Numbered from the stretch's first letter, positions 1-7,279 are shown. The stretch: DNA of 8,754 nt from DATIBL01 sp035457505 (GCA_035457505.1 DATIBL010000068.1:1-8754), one strand, 5' to 3'. Notes: generated from the letters alone by a model not told the origin. Numbers and translations are program-made.

Positions 1-1
1 T

Positions 2-379
2 ACGGTCGCGATCCTTCTCCTTGGGATGAACGTCATCGATCCAGATGCGTTTATCGCAAAGAAGAATCTTGCGCGATACGCCGCGACGGGTCAGATCGAT
101 GCGTGGTATATGAGCAGGGAGCTTTCCGCCGACGCGCTGCCGTATACAATTCGCCTTCTCGACGATCCGAACACCAGCGTGCGCGACGAATATCTCCGGG
201 GGCTTTTCTTCCGCTGGCAGCTCGCAGCACGCGGCGGCGAGGGGAGTTCACCGGAGGAAACATGGCTATCGTGGAATGTCTCCCGGGCTCGCGCCGAAGC
301 GCTCCTCAAAAGCCGAAGCGATGCATTCGAGGCGTACGAGAAGGCCGAGAAGATCGAGCGATATGCCGAAGAGCAATAA
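2..379 (+). CDS. C-terminal part of a DUF4173-like membrane protein (5' partial)
   Basis: The reading frame is open from base 2 to a TAA at 377-379, giving 125 residues, so the true start lies before the window. The first residues (TVAILLLGMNVI) look like the end of a last membrane helix. They run into a DPDAFIAKKNLARY stretch and an acidic/aromatic tail with ADALPYTIRLLDD. As I remember the DUF4173 family, its members end with a helix followed by N-P-D-x-F-I-A-x-x-N and a soluble tail containing Leu-Ser-x-Asp-Ala, which this matches well. DUF4173 proteins are multi-pass membrane proteins without an established biochemical role. The ATG at 26 could be mistaken for a start, but the hydrophobic codons before it argue against that. 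The next gene overlaps this one by 17 nt, which suggests co-transcription. Only the tail is visible, so the family call is moderately sure. Confidence 0.72.
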   Translation, partial: TVAILLLGMNVIDPDAFIAKKNLARYAATGQIDAWYMSRELSADALPYTIRLLDDPNTSVRDEYLRGLFFRWQLAARGGEGSSPEETWLSWNVSRARAEALLKSRSDAFEAYEKAEKIERYAEEQ

Positions 380-791
380 GGAAGAAGCGGTCGCCACTGC
401 TTCTCCGAAGGCTGCGTTCATTGCCGTCGCAATCGGCGGAATCCTTCTTGCGGCGACGATCGCGGCGTATCTGGGACGCATCCCGACGGAGATCCGTGCG
501 ATTCCATTTTACGACTCGATCGGACATTTCGTGCTTTTTGGCACACTTGCGGCAGCTCTCGATCGTGTTTTTCGCGAACGCATGATGCGCGGCATCCCGG
601 TCGCTGCCTGGAGCGTGGGCTCGTACGCAATCCTCGACGAAAGCCTGCAATCGCTTTCGTCGATGCGCACGTTTTCTCTTGGGGATCTTGCCGCTGGACT
701 CATCGGGGTCGCGGCCATGACCGCCCTCGGGAGATATCTTCGTCTCAGTAAGGGGATTCGGGAATCCGCAGCCAAAGAACTGCGCAAATGA
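363..791 (+). CDS. VanZ-like membrane protein
   Basis: This is a 142-residue protein with about four hydrophobic segments (roughly 17-36, 53-67, 77-95 and 106-122). It carries the scattered polar signature I associate with VanZ-like proteins: D51-x3-H55-F56 entering the second segment, D92-E93-x2-Q96, and R102-T-F-S-L-G-D108 before the last segment. VanZ of Enterococcus gives low-level teicoplanin resistance; most VanZ-like proteins have no known function and are not resistance genes by default. I chose the ATG at 363. A longer frame upstream (from 276) is very Arg/Ser-rich and is antisense-like overlap with the preceding gene. The chosen start overlaps that gene by 17 nt and has only a weak GAG upstream. 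The TGA stop is followed by an intergenic promoter, so this is the last gene of its unit. Family assignment is fairly sure; function is unknown. Confidence 0.82.
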   Translation: MPKSNKEEAVATASPKAAFIAVAIGGILLAATIAAYLGRIPTEIRAIPFYDSIGHFVLFGTLAAALDRVFRERMMRGIPVAAWSVGSYAILDESLQSLSSMRTFSLGDLAAGLIGVAAMTALGRYLRLSKGIRESAAKELRK

Positions 792-830
792 TTTGCGGGG
801 TGCGTCCTAGATGCGGGGATATGCACACTG

Positions 831-859
831 TTCACAAATGCAAGAATCTGTGATATAAT
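831..859 (+). promoter_or_regulatory. Sigma70-type promoter of the exporter operon, leaderless geometry
   Basis: TTCACA at 831-836 matches the -35 consensus at 5 of 6 positions. After exactly 17 bp comes TATAAT at 854-859, a perfect -10, preceded by TG one base upstream (851-852), which makes it an extended -10. Only 9 bases separate the -10 from the ATG at 869. Transcription starting the usual 6-8 bases past the -10 would give a 5' leader of 0-3 nt. No Shine-Dalgarno sequence could fit, so the adaptor gene is probably read from a leaderless or nearly leaderless mRNA. Confidence 0.85.
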
Positions 860-868
860 CGGCCCCAT

Positions 869-2419
869 ATGAATACCATCGTCGCCACCGCAAAGCGGTA
901 TAAATGGCTCATCATCCTTGCCCTGATCATCGCAGGCGCAGCGGCTTATGCGGCCACCCGGCCGGCCCCAGCTCCGGCCTATGAGACGGTCGAAGCGCGC
1001 CGTACTTCGGTCGTGCAGGAAGTGAGTGTAACCGGACGCGTCGAGACTCAGTCGCAGGTCGACCTCTCGTTCGAGCGGAGCGGACGCGTGGCACGAGTCA
1101 TGAAAGACGTCGGTGGTAAAGTCGCTCGCGGCGAGGTGGTGGTCCGCCTCGACACGACAGAGCTTGATGCACAGCTCTTGCAGGCGAACGCCAATATCGC
1201 ATTCGAAGAAGCTCGGCTTACCGAGATCAAGCGCGGGACCCGCGAGGAAGATATCCGGATCGCCGAAGCGCGCGTAGCGAGCGCCGAATCCGCTGTCGCC
1301 GATGCCGAGAACAACCTCATCGACAAGACGAGCGACGCGAGGACGAAGAGCGACGATGCGCTCTACAACAAGACCGATCATCTTTTCGACAATCCCCGGA
1401 CATCTAATCCGCAGATTCGCTTTGCGGTCACCGACCAGAAGCTGGAGTTCGCGATCGAGAACAGCCGCGTTGATATGTCTGCTGCGCAAGCGACACTCGC
1501 GGCCGCAAGCACCGAGCCGCATGCCGCTGCTGTCGCAACGCGGACGTATCTCGAGCAGCTTCGCGCCTATCTCGACAAGCTTGCGAGCGGCATCAATTCC
1601 GTCACTCCCTCGTCATCGCTCACGCAAACGACGATCGACGGCTGGAAGGCTGACGTGTCCGTTGCACGAACGTCCGTGAATGCTGCGCTCTCCGGACTCG
1701 TTGCTGCATCCGAAAAATCCAACATTGCCGACGCATCTCTCACGGTCGCGAAGGAAGAGCTCGCTGCAAAGCGTGCGGGCGCACTTCCGGAGACCATCGC
1801 TGCACAGGAGGCCAAGATCCGCGCCATGGATGCTCAGGCAGACGCCCTCCGGGCTCAGCTCTCCAAGATGTCCTTGGTCGCACCGATCGCCGGCATCATC
1901 ACCAAGCAGGATGCCAAGGTGGGCGAAACCGTCACGGCAAATCAGCCGATCATGACGCTCGCGTCCGATGGAAAGTTCAAAATCGAGGCAAATATTCCGG
2001 AAGTCGATGTTGCCAAGATCAAGCGCGGGGACCGTGCGCAGGTCACGCTCGATGCGTATGGCTCGGACGAAATGTTCCCGGCGGAAGTCGCGATGATCGA
2101 TCCGGCAGAGACCATCGTTCAGGGCGTTCCGACGTACAAAGTCACGCTCCTCTTTATCGATGCGGACGAACGCATCAAGAAAGGCATGACCGCCAATATC
2201 GACATCTCGACGGCGACGCGCGATTTCGTTATTGCGATCCCTGCGCGATCCATTGTGACAAAAGAGAACGGCAAGTTCGTGAAAGTGCTGCGCCCTGGAG
2301 AGCTGACTCCGAACGAGGTGCGGGTGGGAACGGGCCTCCGCGGTTCCGATGGGCTGGTCGAGATCACCGATGGACTCGCTGAAGGCGATCGCGTCGTCAC
2401 GTTTGAGCGCGAACTCTAA
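869..2419 (+). CDS. Membrane-fusion/periplasmic adaptor subunit of ABC exporter (MacA/HlyD type)
   Basis: This 516-residue adaptor is anchored by one N-terminal helix (about 12-30, KWLIILALIIAGAAAYA). It would bridge the permeases to the extracytoplasmic space. Domains in order: first half of a biotinyl-lipoyl-like domain (49-97, with SVTGRVE and FERSGRVARV), a very long helical hairpin (about 98-335), second lipoyl half (336-365, LVAPIAGIITKQDAKVGETV), beta-barrel (366-450) and membrane-proximal domain (455-515, with AIPARSIV). The hairpin starts with a KRGTREEDIRIAEA-type segment and contains an insertion-like part (150-300) with KTDHLFDNPRTSNPQ. MacA of E. coli is about 370 residues, so most of the extra length is in this hairpin. 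The ATG lies 9 bases after the -10 box and has no ribosome binding site. It is the first gene of the operon, and the next start is 15 nt after the stop. An RND adaptor is the alternative, but the ABC genes downstream favour the MacA-like role. Confidence 0.9.
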   Translation: MNTIVATAKRYKWLIILALIIAGAAAYAATRPAPAPAYETVEARRTSVVQEVSVTGRVETQSQVDLSFERSGRVARVMKDVGGKVARGEVVVRLDTTELDAQLLQANANIAFEEARLTEIKRGTREEDIRIAEARVASAESAVADAENNLIDKTSDARTKSDDALYNKTDHLFDNPRTSNPQIRFAVTDQKLEFAIENSRVDMSAAQATLAAASTEPHAAAVATRTYLEQLRAYLDKLASGINSVTPSSSLTQTTIDGWKADVSVARTSVNAALSGLVAASEKSNIADASLTVAKEELAAKRAGALPETIAAQEAKIRAMDAQADALRAQLSKMSLVAPIAGIITKQDAKVGETVTANQPIMTLASDGKFKIEANIPEVDVAKIKRGDRAQVTLDAYGSDEMFPAEVAMIDPAETIVQGVPTYKVTLLFIDADERIKKGMTANIDISTATRDFVIAIPARSIVTKENGKFVKVLRPGELTPNEVRVGTGLRGSDGLVEITDGLAEGDRVVTFEREL

Positions 2420-2434
2420 TCCTCGCTCCGGCAT

Positions 2435-3685
2435 ATGCTCGCGACGATCCGGGTAGCGTGGTTCCTCGCGGTGCGGCAGATTCGTCGCGCCAGTCCTTGG
2501 ACGACCGCGCTTATCGTGTTCGTCATGATGCTGACGTTCCTGAACCTCGTCGTCGTGGGCGGGATTCTTGTGGGTTTGCCCCAAGGGTCGCAGCTTGCCT
2601 ATGAGCGCGAATATTCCGGTGAGGTGCTGATCCGCTCTCTTCCGACCAAAGAGTACATCGAGCGATCGGAGGATATGATCAAAACGCTCCGTGCGTTTCC
2701 GGAGGTCGTTCAGATCTCTCCGCGCTATCTTACCGGAGGGAAGATCGAGGCGAATTATCGTACTGCCGTCGGCCCCAAGCAGGAGCCGGATGCGCTCATG
2801 ATCCAGATCGGCGGTATTGATCCCGTGCTTGAGCACGAAGTGACCGGCATCGGAGAACTTCTTTTTGTCGGCGAGAATCTCGACCCAGAGGAAGAAGGCT
2901 ATGTATTGCTCGGAAAGGATCTTCTTGAGGAATATACCGTTGGCGCGGGAATCATCGGCGCGGTGACGCTGACGAATGTCGGCGTCGGCTCAAAAGTGCG
3001 CGTCGAAGTGAACGGCAGTACCAAAGAGCTGATCATCCGGGGTGTTCTGTCCTCGAAGATCGGCGAGATGTCGACCCGCGCGTTTATGCTCGATACCGAG
3101 CTTCGGCGCCTTTCTGGGCGCACCGATCGCAATGTCGGCGAGATCGCGGTGCGGCTCCGCCCGGGTGCAAACCCGATGGCCGTGCGCGATGCGCTCAAGG
3201 CGAGCGGTTTTGCGGACGTGGCGCGCATTCAGACGGCTCGCGAATCGCAGGGAACATTCCTCGAAGATATCGAAGACACATTCGAGATTCTCTCGGCCGC
3301 GATCGGCAGCATCGGCCTCATGGTCGCGTCGATCACGGTTTTCATCGTTATTTTCATCAACGCCGTCACGCGCCGCAAATATATCGGCATTCTAAAGGGG
3401 ATCGGCATCTCCGGTTCCTCGATCGAGCTCTCCTATGTGTTCCAATCGATTTTCTATGCGACATTCGGCGCGTTCTTTGGCCTCGTCATCATCTACACGC
3501 TTTTGGTGCCGTATTTTGCTGAGCATCCGATCGACTTTCCGTTCTCTGATGGCGTGCTCGCTGTTCCGATCGACGGCACGCTGATCCGGCTCGGTCTCTT
3601 GGTCGCCGTCACTGTGATCGCCGGTTATCTTCCTGCGCGCATGATCGTAAAAGGGAATACGCTTGATGCGATCCTCGGACGCTGA
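2435..3685 (+). CDS. ABC exporter permease, MacB/FtsX type (permease 1)
   Basis: This 416-residue permease has the type VII/MacB topology: TM1 at about 22-48, a large extracytoplasmic domain of about 230 residues (50-280), then three helices at about 283-309, 335-360 and 380-400. The C-terminal FtsX-like domain shows the TRRKYIGILKGIGIS cytoplasmic loop (312-326) that normally contacts the ATPase, and ends with a PARMIVKGNTLDAI motif, the equivalent of the usual P-A-x-x-A-x-x-x-x-P-x-x-A-L tail. The extracytoplasmic domain is less typical of MacB than that of the second permease of the operon, with several acidic stretches (for example ENLDPEEEG). The ATG follows the adaptor stop by 15 nt and has no Shine-Dalgarno sequence. 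It would dimerise or pair with permease 2 and be powered by one or both ATPases downstream. The superfamily is clear; the substrate is unknown. Confidence 0.9.
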   Translation: MLATIRVAWFLAVRQIRRASPWTTALIVFVMMLTFLNLVVVGGILVGLPQGSQLAYEREYSGEVLIRSLPTKEYIERSEDMIKTLRAFPEVVQISPRYLTGGKIEANYRTAVGPKQEPDALMIQIGGIDPVLEHEVTGIGELLFVGENLDPEEEGYVLLGKDLLEEYTVGAGIIGAVTLTNVGVGSKVRVEVNGSTKELIIRGVLSSKIGEMSTRAFMLDTELRRLSGRTDRNVGEIAVRLRPGANPMAVRDALKASGFADVARIQTARESQGTFLEDIEDTFEILSAAIGSIGLMVASITVFIVIFINAVTRRKYIGILKGIGISGSSIELSYVFQSIFYATFGAFFGLVIIYTLLVPYFAEHPIDFPFSDGVLAVPIDGTLIRLGLLVAVTVIAGYLPARMIVKGNTLDAILGR

Positions 3686-3696
3686 TCCATTCTTCT

Positions 3697-4371
3697 ATGA
3701 AAGCCATCGACGCCATCAACATCGTAAAGACCTACTCCTCCGGAGGGACGCAGAATACCGTCTTGAAGGGGATCACGCTCGCGATCGAGCAAGGTGAATT
3801 CGTCGCGATCATGGGGCGCAGCGGCGCAGGCAAATCGACGCTGCTCTATCAGCTCTCGCTCCTCGATCAGCCAACCTCTGGAGATATCGTGATGGATGGT
3901 ATTTCCACGCGCAAGCTTTCCGAGAGTGCGCTAACCAAGATCCGACTTTCAAAACTCGGGTACGTCTTCCAGGATTACGCCCTCGTCCCAGAGCTCACTG
4001 CGCTAGAAAATGCCGCGATCCCGCTCCTTATGCAGGGGCATTCGGATTCCGTTGCGTATGCCAAGGCGCGTGTCGCGCTCGAAGCAGTCGGCCTTGAAAA
4101 GCGCATCAATAATCTCCCGAGCAAGCTCTCGGGCGGTGAGCAGCAGCGCGTCTCGATCGCTCGCGCGGTCGCCCATGCGCCGAAGATCCTCTTTGCCGAT
4201 GAACCGACAGCAAATCTCGACTCCGAGACCGGAAGACGCGTGATCGACATCCTGCAGGCGTTCCATGAGCGCGGTCAAACCATCGTCATGGTCACGCATG
4301 AGGAGGAGTACGGACTTCTTGCCGACCGCGTGATACGATTGTCCGACGGAATGATCGAAAGCTACCGTTGA
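3697..4371 (+). CDS. ABC exporter ATP-binding protein, MacB/LolD type (ATPase 1)
   Basis: This is a 224-residue soluble nucleotide-binding domain with all catalytic elements. The Walker A is GRSGAGKST (40-48), the Q-loop glutamine is Q92 (YVFQDYALVPELTALEN), the signature is LSGGEQQ (144-150), the Walker B is ILFADE with catalytic E169, the D-loop is NLD (173-175), and the switch histidine is H201. The length and the QDYALVPELTALENAAIPL stretch are typical of the LolD/MacB/FtsE group that drives mechanotransmission exporters, although the Q-loop is followed by D-Y-A rather than the S-F-N seen in ATPase 2. The ATG lies 11 nt after the permease 1 stop with no Shine-Dalgarno sequence. It probably powers permease 1, being its direct neighbour; that pairing is inferred. 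Confidence 0.94.
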   Translation: MKAIDAINIVKTYSSGGTQNTVLKGITLAIEQGEFVAIMGRSGAGKSTLLYQLSLLDQPTSGDIVMDGISTRKLSESALTKIRLSKLGYVFQDYALVPELTALENAAIPLLMQGHSDSVAYAKARVALEAVGLEKRINNLPSKLSGGEQQRVSIARAVAHAPKILFADEPTANLDSETGRRVIDILQAFHERGQTIVMVTHEEEYGLLADRVIRLSDGMIESYR

Positions 4372-4382
4372 TCTAAACCACC

Positions 4383-5111
4383 ATGAAAGGCCAGAACGAC
4401 CCAAAGCATCTCATCCAAACGACGCATATTGCGAAGGTGTTTGCCGACGAAGCATCCTCGACAACCGCGCTTTCGGATATCTCGCTCACCATCGGGCGGG
4501 GAGAATTCGTGGCGATCGTGGGTCCGTCCGGGTCCGGCAAATCAACCCTGTTGCACATCCTCGGACTGCTCGATCGCCAGACCGCCGGGCAGTACACCTT
4601 TGCGGGTGAAGAGACGACCCACTACAGTGATGATCGCCTCGCTGCGCTTCGTAATCGCACGATCGGTTTCGTTTTCCAGTCGTTCAACCTGCTTGCGCGG
4701 ACCTCGGTACTTGAAAATGTTGCGCTCCCGCTCGCGTACTCGAGTGTTCCGCGGAAAGAGTGGGAACGCCGAGCGAAGGAAAAAGTCGAAGCCGTCGGAC
4801 TCGCGCATCGCATGGAGCATGAGCCTTCGGAGCTTTCTGGCGGAGAGAAGCAGCGCGTCGCGATCGCTCGCGCGCTGGTACTTGAGCCTGAGATCATCTT
4901 TGCCGACGAGCCGACCGGCAATCTCGACTCCGCTTCCGGACGTGCGATCATGGAGATCCTTGAGCATCTCAACGACGGCGAGGGGAAGACCGTGGTCCTG
5001 ATCACGCATGATCTTACCCTTGCGCGCCGAGCCAAACGGATCATCGCGATCCGCGACGGCAAGATCGAATGGGACGGCCCCTCAGCAAAATTCACCCCTT
5101 CATTTGCATGA
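4383..5111 (+). CDS. ABC exporter ATP-binding protein, MacB type (ATPase 2)
   Basis: This is a second intact nucleotide-binding domain of 242 residues. Walker A is GPSGSGKST (47-55), the Q-loop is FVFQSFNLL with Q99, the signature is LSGGEKQ (151-157), Walker B is IIFADE with E176, the D-loop is NLD (180-182), and the switch histidine is H209. The FQSFNLLARTSVLENVALPL segment is textbook MacB/LolD. It differs from ATPase 1 throughout, so the two are old paralogues and not a recent duplication. The ATG is 11 nt after the ATPase 1 stop, without a Shine-Dalgarno sequence. The stop overlaps the next start as ATGA at 5108-5111, which suggests translational coupling with permease 2, its likely partner. 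The last residues (about 230-242) extend beyond the common end of the family. Confidence 0.95.
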   Translation: MKGQNDPKHLIQTTHIAKVFADEASSTTALSDISLTIGRGEFVAIVGPSGSGKSTLLHILGLLDRQTAGQYTFAGEETTHYSDDRLAALRNRTIGFVFQSFNLLARTSVLENVALPLAYSSVPRKEWERRAKEKVEAVGLAHRMEHEPSELSGGEKQRVAIARALVLEPEIIFADEPTGNLDSASGRAIMEILEHLNDGEGKTVVLITHDLTLARRAKRIIAIRDGKIEWDGPSAKFTPSFA

Positions 5112-6352
5112 AATTCCGATTTATCGCGCGCACGTCCGCCCGCGCCATCATCGCTAATAAGGTTCGATCGACCCTGACGGTGCTCGGGATCGTGATCGGT
5201 ATAACTGCGATCATGCTCATTGTCTCGATCGGCGAGGGTGCACAGCGGATCATTCTAAGTCAGATCGAGGGAATGGGGGCAGAGACGATCGTGATCCGCC
5301 CTGGCCGCGACCCGCAGGGACCGTCGGATTTCGCGCAGACGCTCTTTGCCGATTCGCTCAAGCGTCGAGATATTGATGCCCTAAAACGCAAGGAGAATGT
5401 TCCGGATCTTGTTGATGTTGCTCCGGTTGTTTTCATTTCCGACTCCGTTTCATATCTCGGCGAGACCTATCGGCCCTCCATCTTCGGCTGGTCCGCGGAT
5501 TTTATGCTCTCGATGGGTTCGGTGAAGCTTGGTTCGGGGGAAGCGTTCGATGAGACTGATATCAGGCAGGAGAGCCCTGTCGTAATCATCGGCTCCAAGG
5601 TCGCGCACGAACTGTTCGCGGCCGACGATCCGATCGGGAAATATATCCGTATCAAGGGAAAGAATTTCCGCGTGATCGGCGTGCTCGAGAAAAAGGGAAG
5701 CGCGGCGTTCTTCAATCCCGACGAACTGGTGGTGCTGCCGTACACCACCGCACAAACGTATCTCACCGGCGAAGACCACTATCAGGAGGTCATGGTGCGG
5801 GCTGCGAGCGCCGAAGCTGTTCCGCGAGCCGTCCGCGACATCAGCGCGACGCTACGCGAGATGCATTCGCTCGACGCCACAGAGAAAGATGACTTCTATA
5901 TAGAGACCCAGCAGGGCGTGATCGATCAGATCGGCACGATCCTAACCGCGCTCACGGTCTTCCTCTCTGCGGTTTCAGCAATCTCGCTTTTGGTAGGTGG
6001 AATCGGCGTCATGAACGTTATGTTGGTGTCTGTGACGGAGCGGACGCGCGAGATCGGGCTCCGCAAGGCGATTGGCGCGCGAAGCCGCGATGTCCTCGCG
6101 CAATTCCTCACCGAATCGGTTTTTCTCACGATGCTCGGCGGTCTGATCGGGATCACGCTCGGGATCTTGCTCGGATTGCTCGCTGCTGTCGTGCTGTCGA
6201 GCACTCTCAATCTCGACTGGAACTACGAATTTCCGCTTGAGGCAACATTGCTCGGACTCGGTGTCGCCGCATTTGTCGGACTCGTGTTCGGTGGATATCC
6301 GGCGTGGAAGGCGTCGCAAAAGAGCCCCATCGAAGCGCTCAGATACGAATAG
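5108..6352 (+). CDS. ABC exporter permease, MacB type (permease 2)
   Basis: This 414-residue protein has a canonical MacB permease layout: a short basic N-terminus, TM1 at about 22-44 (TVLGIVIGITAIMLIVSIGEGAQ), an extracytoplasmic MacB-PCD domain (about 45-275), then TMs at about 277-303, 333-365 and 380-398. The loop VSVTERTREIGLRKAIGA (307-324) is the conserved coupling segment, and the C-terminus PAWKASQKSPIEALRYE is the family signature ending. I chose the ATG at 5108 over an upstream in-frame ATG at 5069. The ATG at 5108 gives the usual M-K-F-R start and the 4-nt ATGA overlap with ATPase 2; the upstream one would add residues that lie inside the ATPase 2 gene. E. coli MacB has its ATPase fused to the permease; here they are separate. 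Family assignment is very sure, the substrate unknown. Confidence 0.94.
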   Translation: MKFRFIARTSARAIIANKVRSTLTVLGIVIGITAIMLIVSIGEGAQRIILSQIEGMGAETIVIRPGRDPQGPSDFAQTLFADSLKRRDIDALKRKENVPDLVDVAPVVFISDSVSYLGETYRPSIFGWSADFMLSMGSVKLGSGEAFDETDIRQESPVVIIGSKVAHELFAADDPIGKYIRIKGKNFRVIGVLEKKGSAAFFNPDELVVLPYTTAQTYLTGEDHYQEVMVRAASAEAVPRAVRDISATLREMHSLDATEKDDFYIETQQGVIDQIGTILTALTVFLSAVSAISLLVGGIGVMNVMLVSVTERTREIGLRKAIGARSRDVLAQFLTESVFLTMLGGLIGITLGILLGLLAAVVLSSTLNLDWNYEFPLEATLLGLGVAAFVGLVFGGYPAWKASQKSPIEALRYE

Positions 6353-6382
6353 TATTGCCTCGTTTGCGTGGCTTGCGGGTCC

Positions 6383-7192
6383 ATGCGAGAATGCCGCACG
6401 GACCTTCTTTTTGGTGCAGTTATGCTCCCACGTTCGATCGGAGTAACCGACGTGCCTACTGGCGCCGCAGCCAGTGCGCTTGCTGATGTGGTTCCCGCTG
6501 ATGCGAATTTTCGCTTGCATGTCGGCGTTATGATGAACCGCAAGACGTTGCTCGGGCTCCCGACGCGCTGGAGTGCGATCTGGCCGCGCAATGTCGAGAT
6601 CGCCGAGATCTTCACTGCGCATCCGCGCGTGCTCAATGTCCTGCACTATGCCGATTACAACGCCTCCGGGCTCACTCCGCCGCTTGCTGCGGCCCTCTGT
6701 TTCACTGGCCCGCATCTCCATGCCGTCCAGCTCGATATGATCTGGCCGGATGTCCGCGCTCTCGTTCGGTTTCGCGCACGGTATCCCTTCCTCGAAAGCG
6801 TGATCCTCCAGATCGGTCTGCCGGCACTCAAGATGTGCGGCGGCGATTGGCGGGCAGCATGCCGCGCTGTCGCCGCATACGGTGCGGCCATTGATGGCAT
6901 CCTGATCGACATGAGTATGGGGCTTGGCGTTCTGCTTGATCCCGCACGCACCGACGAATGTGTCGCGATCGCGCGAGCTGAACTGCCGGACCTTCGGATC
7001 GCCATTGCCGGCGGTCTCGGGTCGGAAACCGTCTCGTTGATCGAGCCGATCTTGGCAAAATATCCCGGGATCTCGATCGACGCCGCTGGTCGTTTGCGGC
7101 CATCAGGGAATTCGTCCAAGGAAAAGCTCTCGCTCCCCATGGCTGAGGCCTACGTCCGAGCCGCTTCAGCGCTCTTTGTGCGATATCCGTAA
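6383..7192 (+). CDS. Uncharacterised TIM-barrel protein resembling phosphoribosylanthranilate isomerase
   Basis: The protein has 269 residues from the ATG at 6383. No catalytic family is certain. The pattern is an alternating beta/alpha barrel, and the C-terminal half follows the TrpF plan: a VQLDMIWPD strand-turn, an IDGILIDMSMGLGV strand and glycine turn, an IAIAGGLGSETV phosphate-loop-like segment, and a final strand ISIDAAGRLRPSG. In TrpF the corresponding parts are the VQLHG, LLDS-GGTG, AGGL-NV and DVSSG motifs. The N-terminal K-x-C-G-I strand carrying the TrpF catalytic cysteine is not present; instead there are FRLHVGVMMNRKTL and VLNVLHYADYN. It is therefore unlikely to be a working TrpF, and no other trp gene is nearby. 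Possible starts are GTG 6368, ATG 6383 and ATG 6422, none with a Shine-Dalgarno sequence. The frame is the same as that of permease 2, separated only by its TAG. It is the last gene before the operon terminator. Confidence 0.75.
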   Translation: MRECRTDLLFGAVMLPRSIGVTDVPTGAAASALADVVPADANFRLHVGVMMNRKTLLGLPTRWSAIWPRNVEIAEIFTAHPRVLNVLHYADYNASGLTPPLAAALCFTGPHLHAVQLDMIWPDVRALVRFRARYPFLESVILQIGLPALKMCGGDWRAACRAVAAYGAAIDGILIDMSMGLGVLLDPARTDECVAIARAELPDLRIAIAGGLGSETVSLIEPILAKYPGISIDAAGRLRPSGNSSKEKLSLPMAEAYVRAASALFVRYP

Positions 7193-7196
7193 TATC

Positions 7197-7222
7197 CCGT
7201 GCCCGGAAGGGTGCGGTTTTTT
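7197..7222 (+). terminator. Intrinsic terminator of the exporter operon
   Basis: CCGTGCCC (7197-7204) pairs with GGGTGCGG (7209-7216) as an 8-bp RNA stem with two G-U wobbles. The loop is the GNRA-type tetraloop GGAA, and six T follow at once (7217-7222). It begins 4 nt after the TAA of the TrpF-like gene and precedes a new promoter, so it closes the operon that starts at 869. Confidence 0.85.
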
Positions 7223-7251
7223 GTTGCCTTGGAGTGCACACAGGGGCCGCC

Positions 7252-7279
7252 TTGATTCGCGCCGCAGCATTGTTATAAT
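7252..7279 (+). promoter_or_regulatory. Extended -10 promoter of the cyclophilin gene, leaderless geometry
   Basis: A perfect TATAAT lies at 7274-7279 with TG at 7271-7272 (extended -10). A partial -35, TTGATT at 7252-7257, precedes it with a 16-bp spacer. The ATG at 7289 is 9 bases after the -10, the same distance as in the exporter promoter, so the transcript would have almost no leader. The weaker -35 fits the common reliance of extended -10 promoters on the TGn element. Confidence 0.8.

Noticed and set aside
276..362. A longer N-terminus for the VanZ-like protein starting at 276.
   Set aside because: The extra residues are mostly Arg, Ser and Lys, lie within the preceding gene, and do not precede any family-typical helix.
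783..797. Palindrome CGCAAAT-G-ATTTGCG over the VanZ-like stop codon, considered as a terminator.
   Set aside because: A realistic loop leaves only a 5-bp stem and no T run follows; too weak to call.
1613..2836. A 407-codon open frame on the minus strand across the adaptor and permease 1 genes, and a similar one at 509-1522.
   Set aside because: Both are Arg/His/Asp-rich antisense frames with no domain, running against genes with clear families; typical of GC-biased third positions.
822..7241. The 7-mer TGCACAC occurs in both promoter regions (822-828 and 7235-7241), considered as a shared operator.
   Set aside because: Its distance to the -10 differs (32 versus 39 bases), and a shared 7-mer between two regions of this size is not unlikely by chance.
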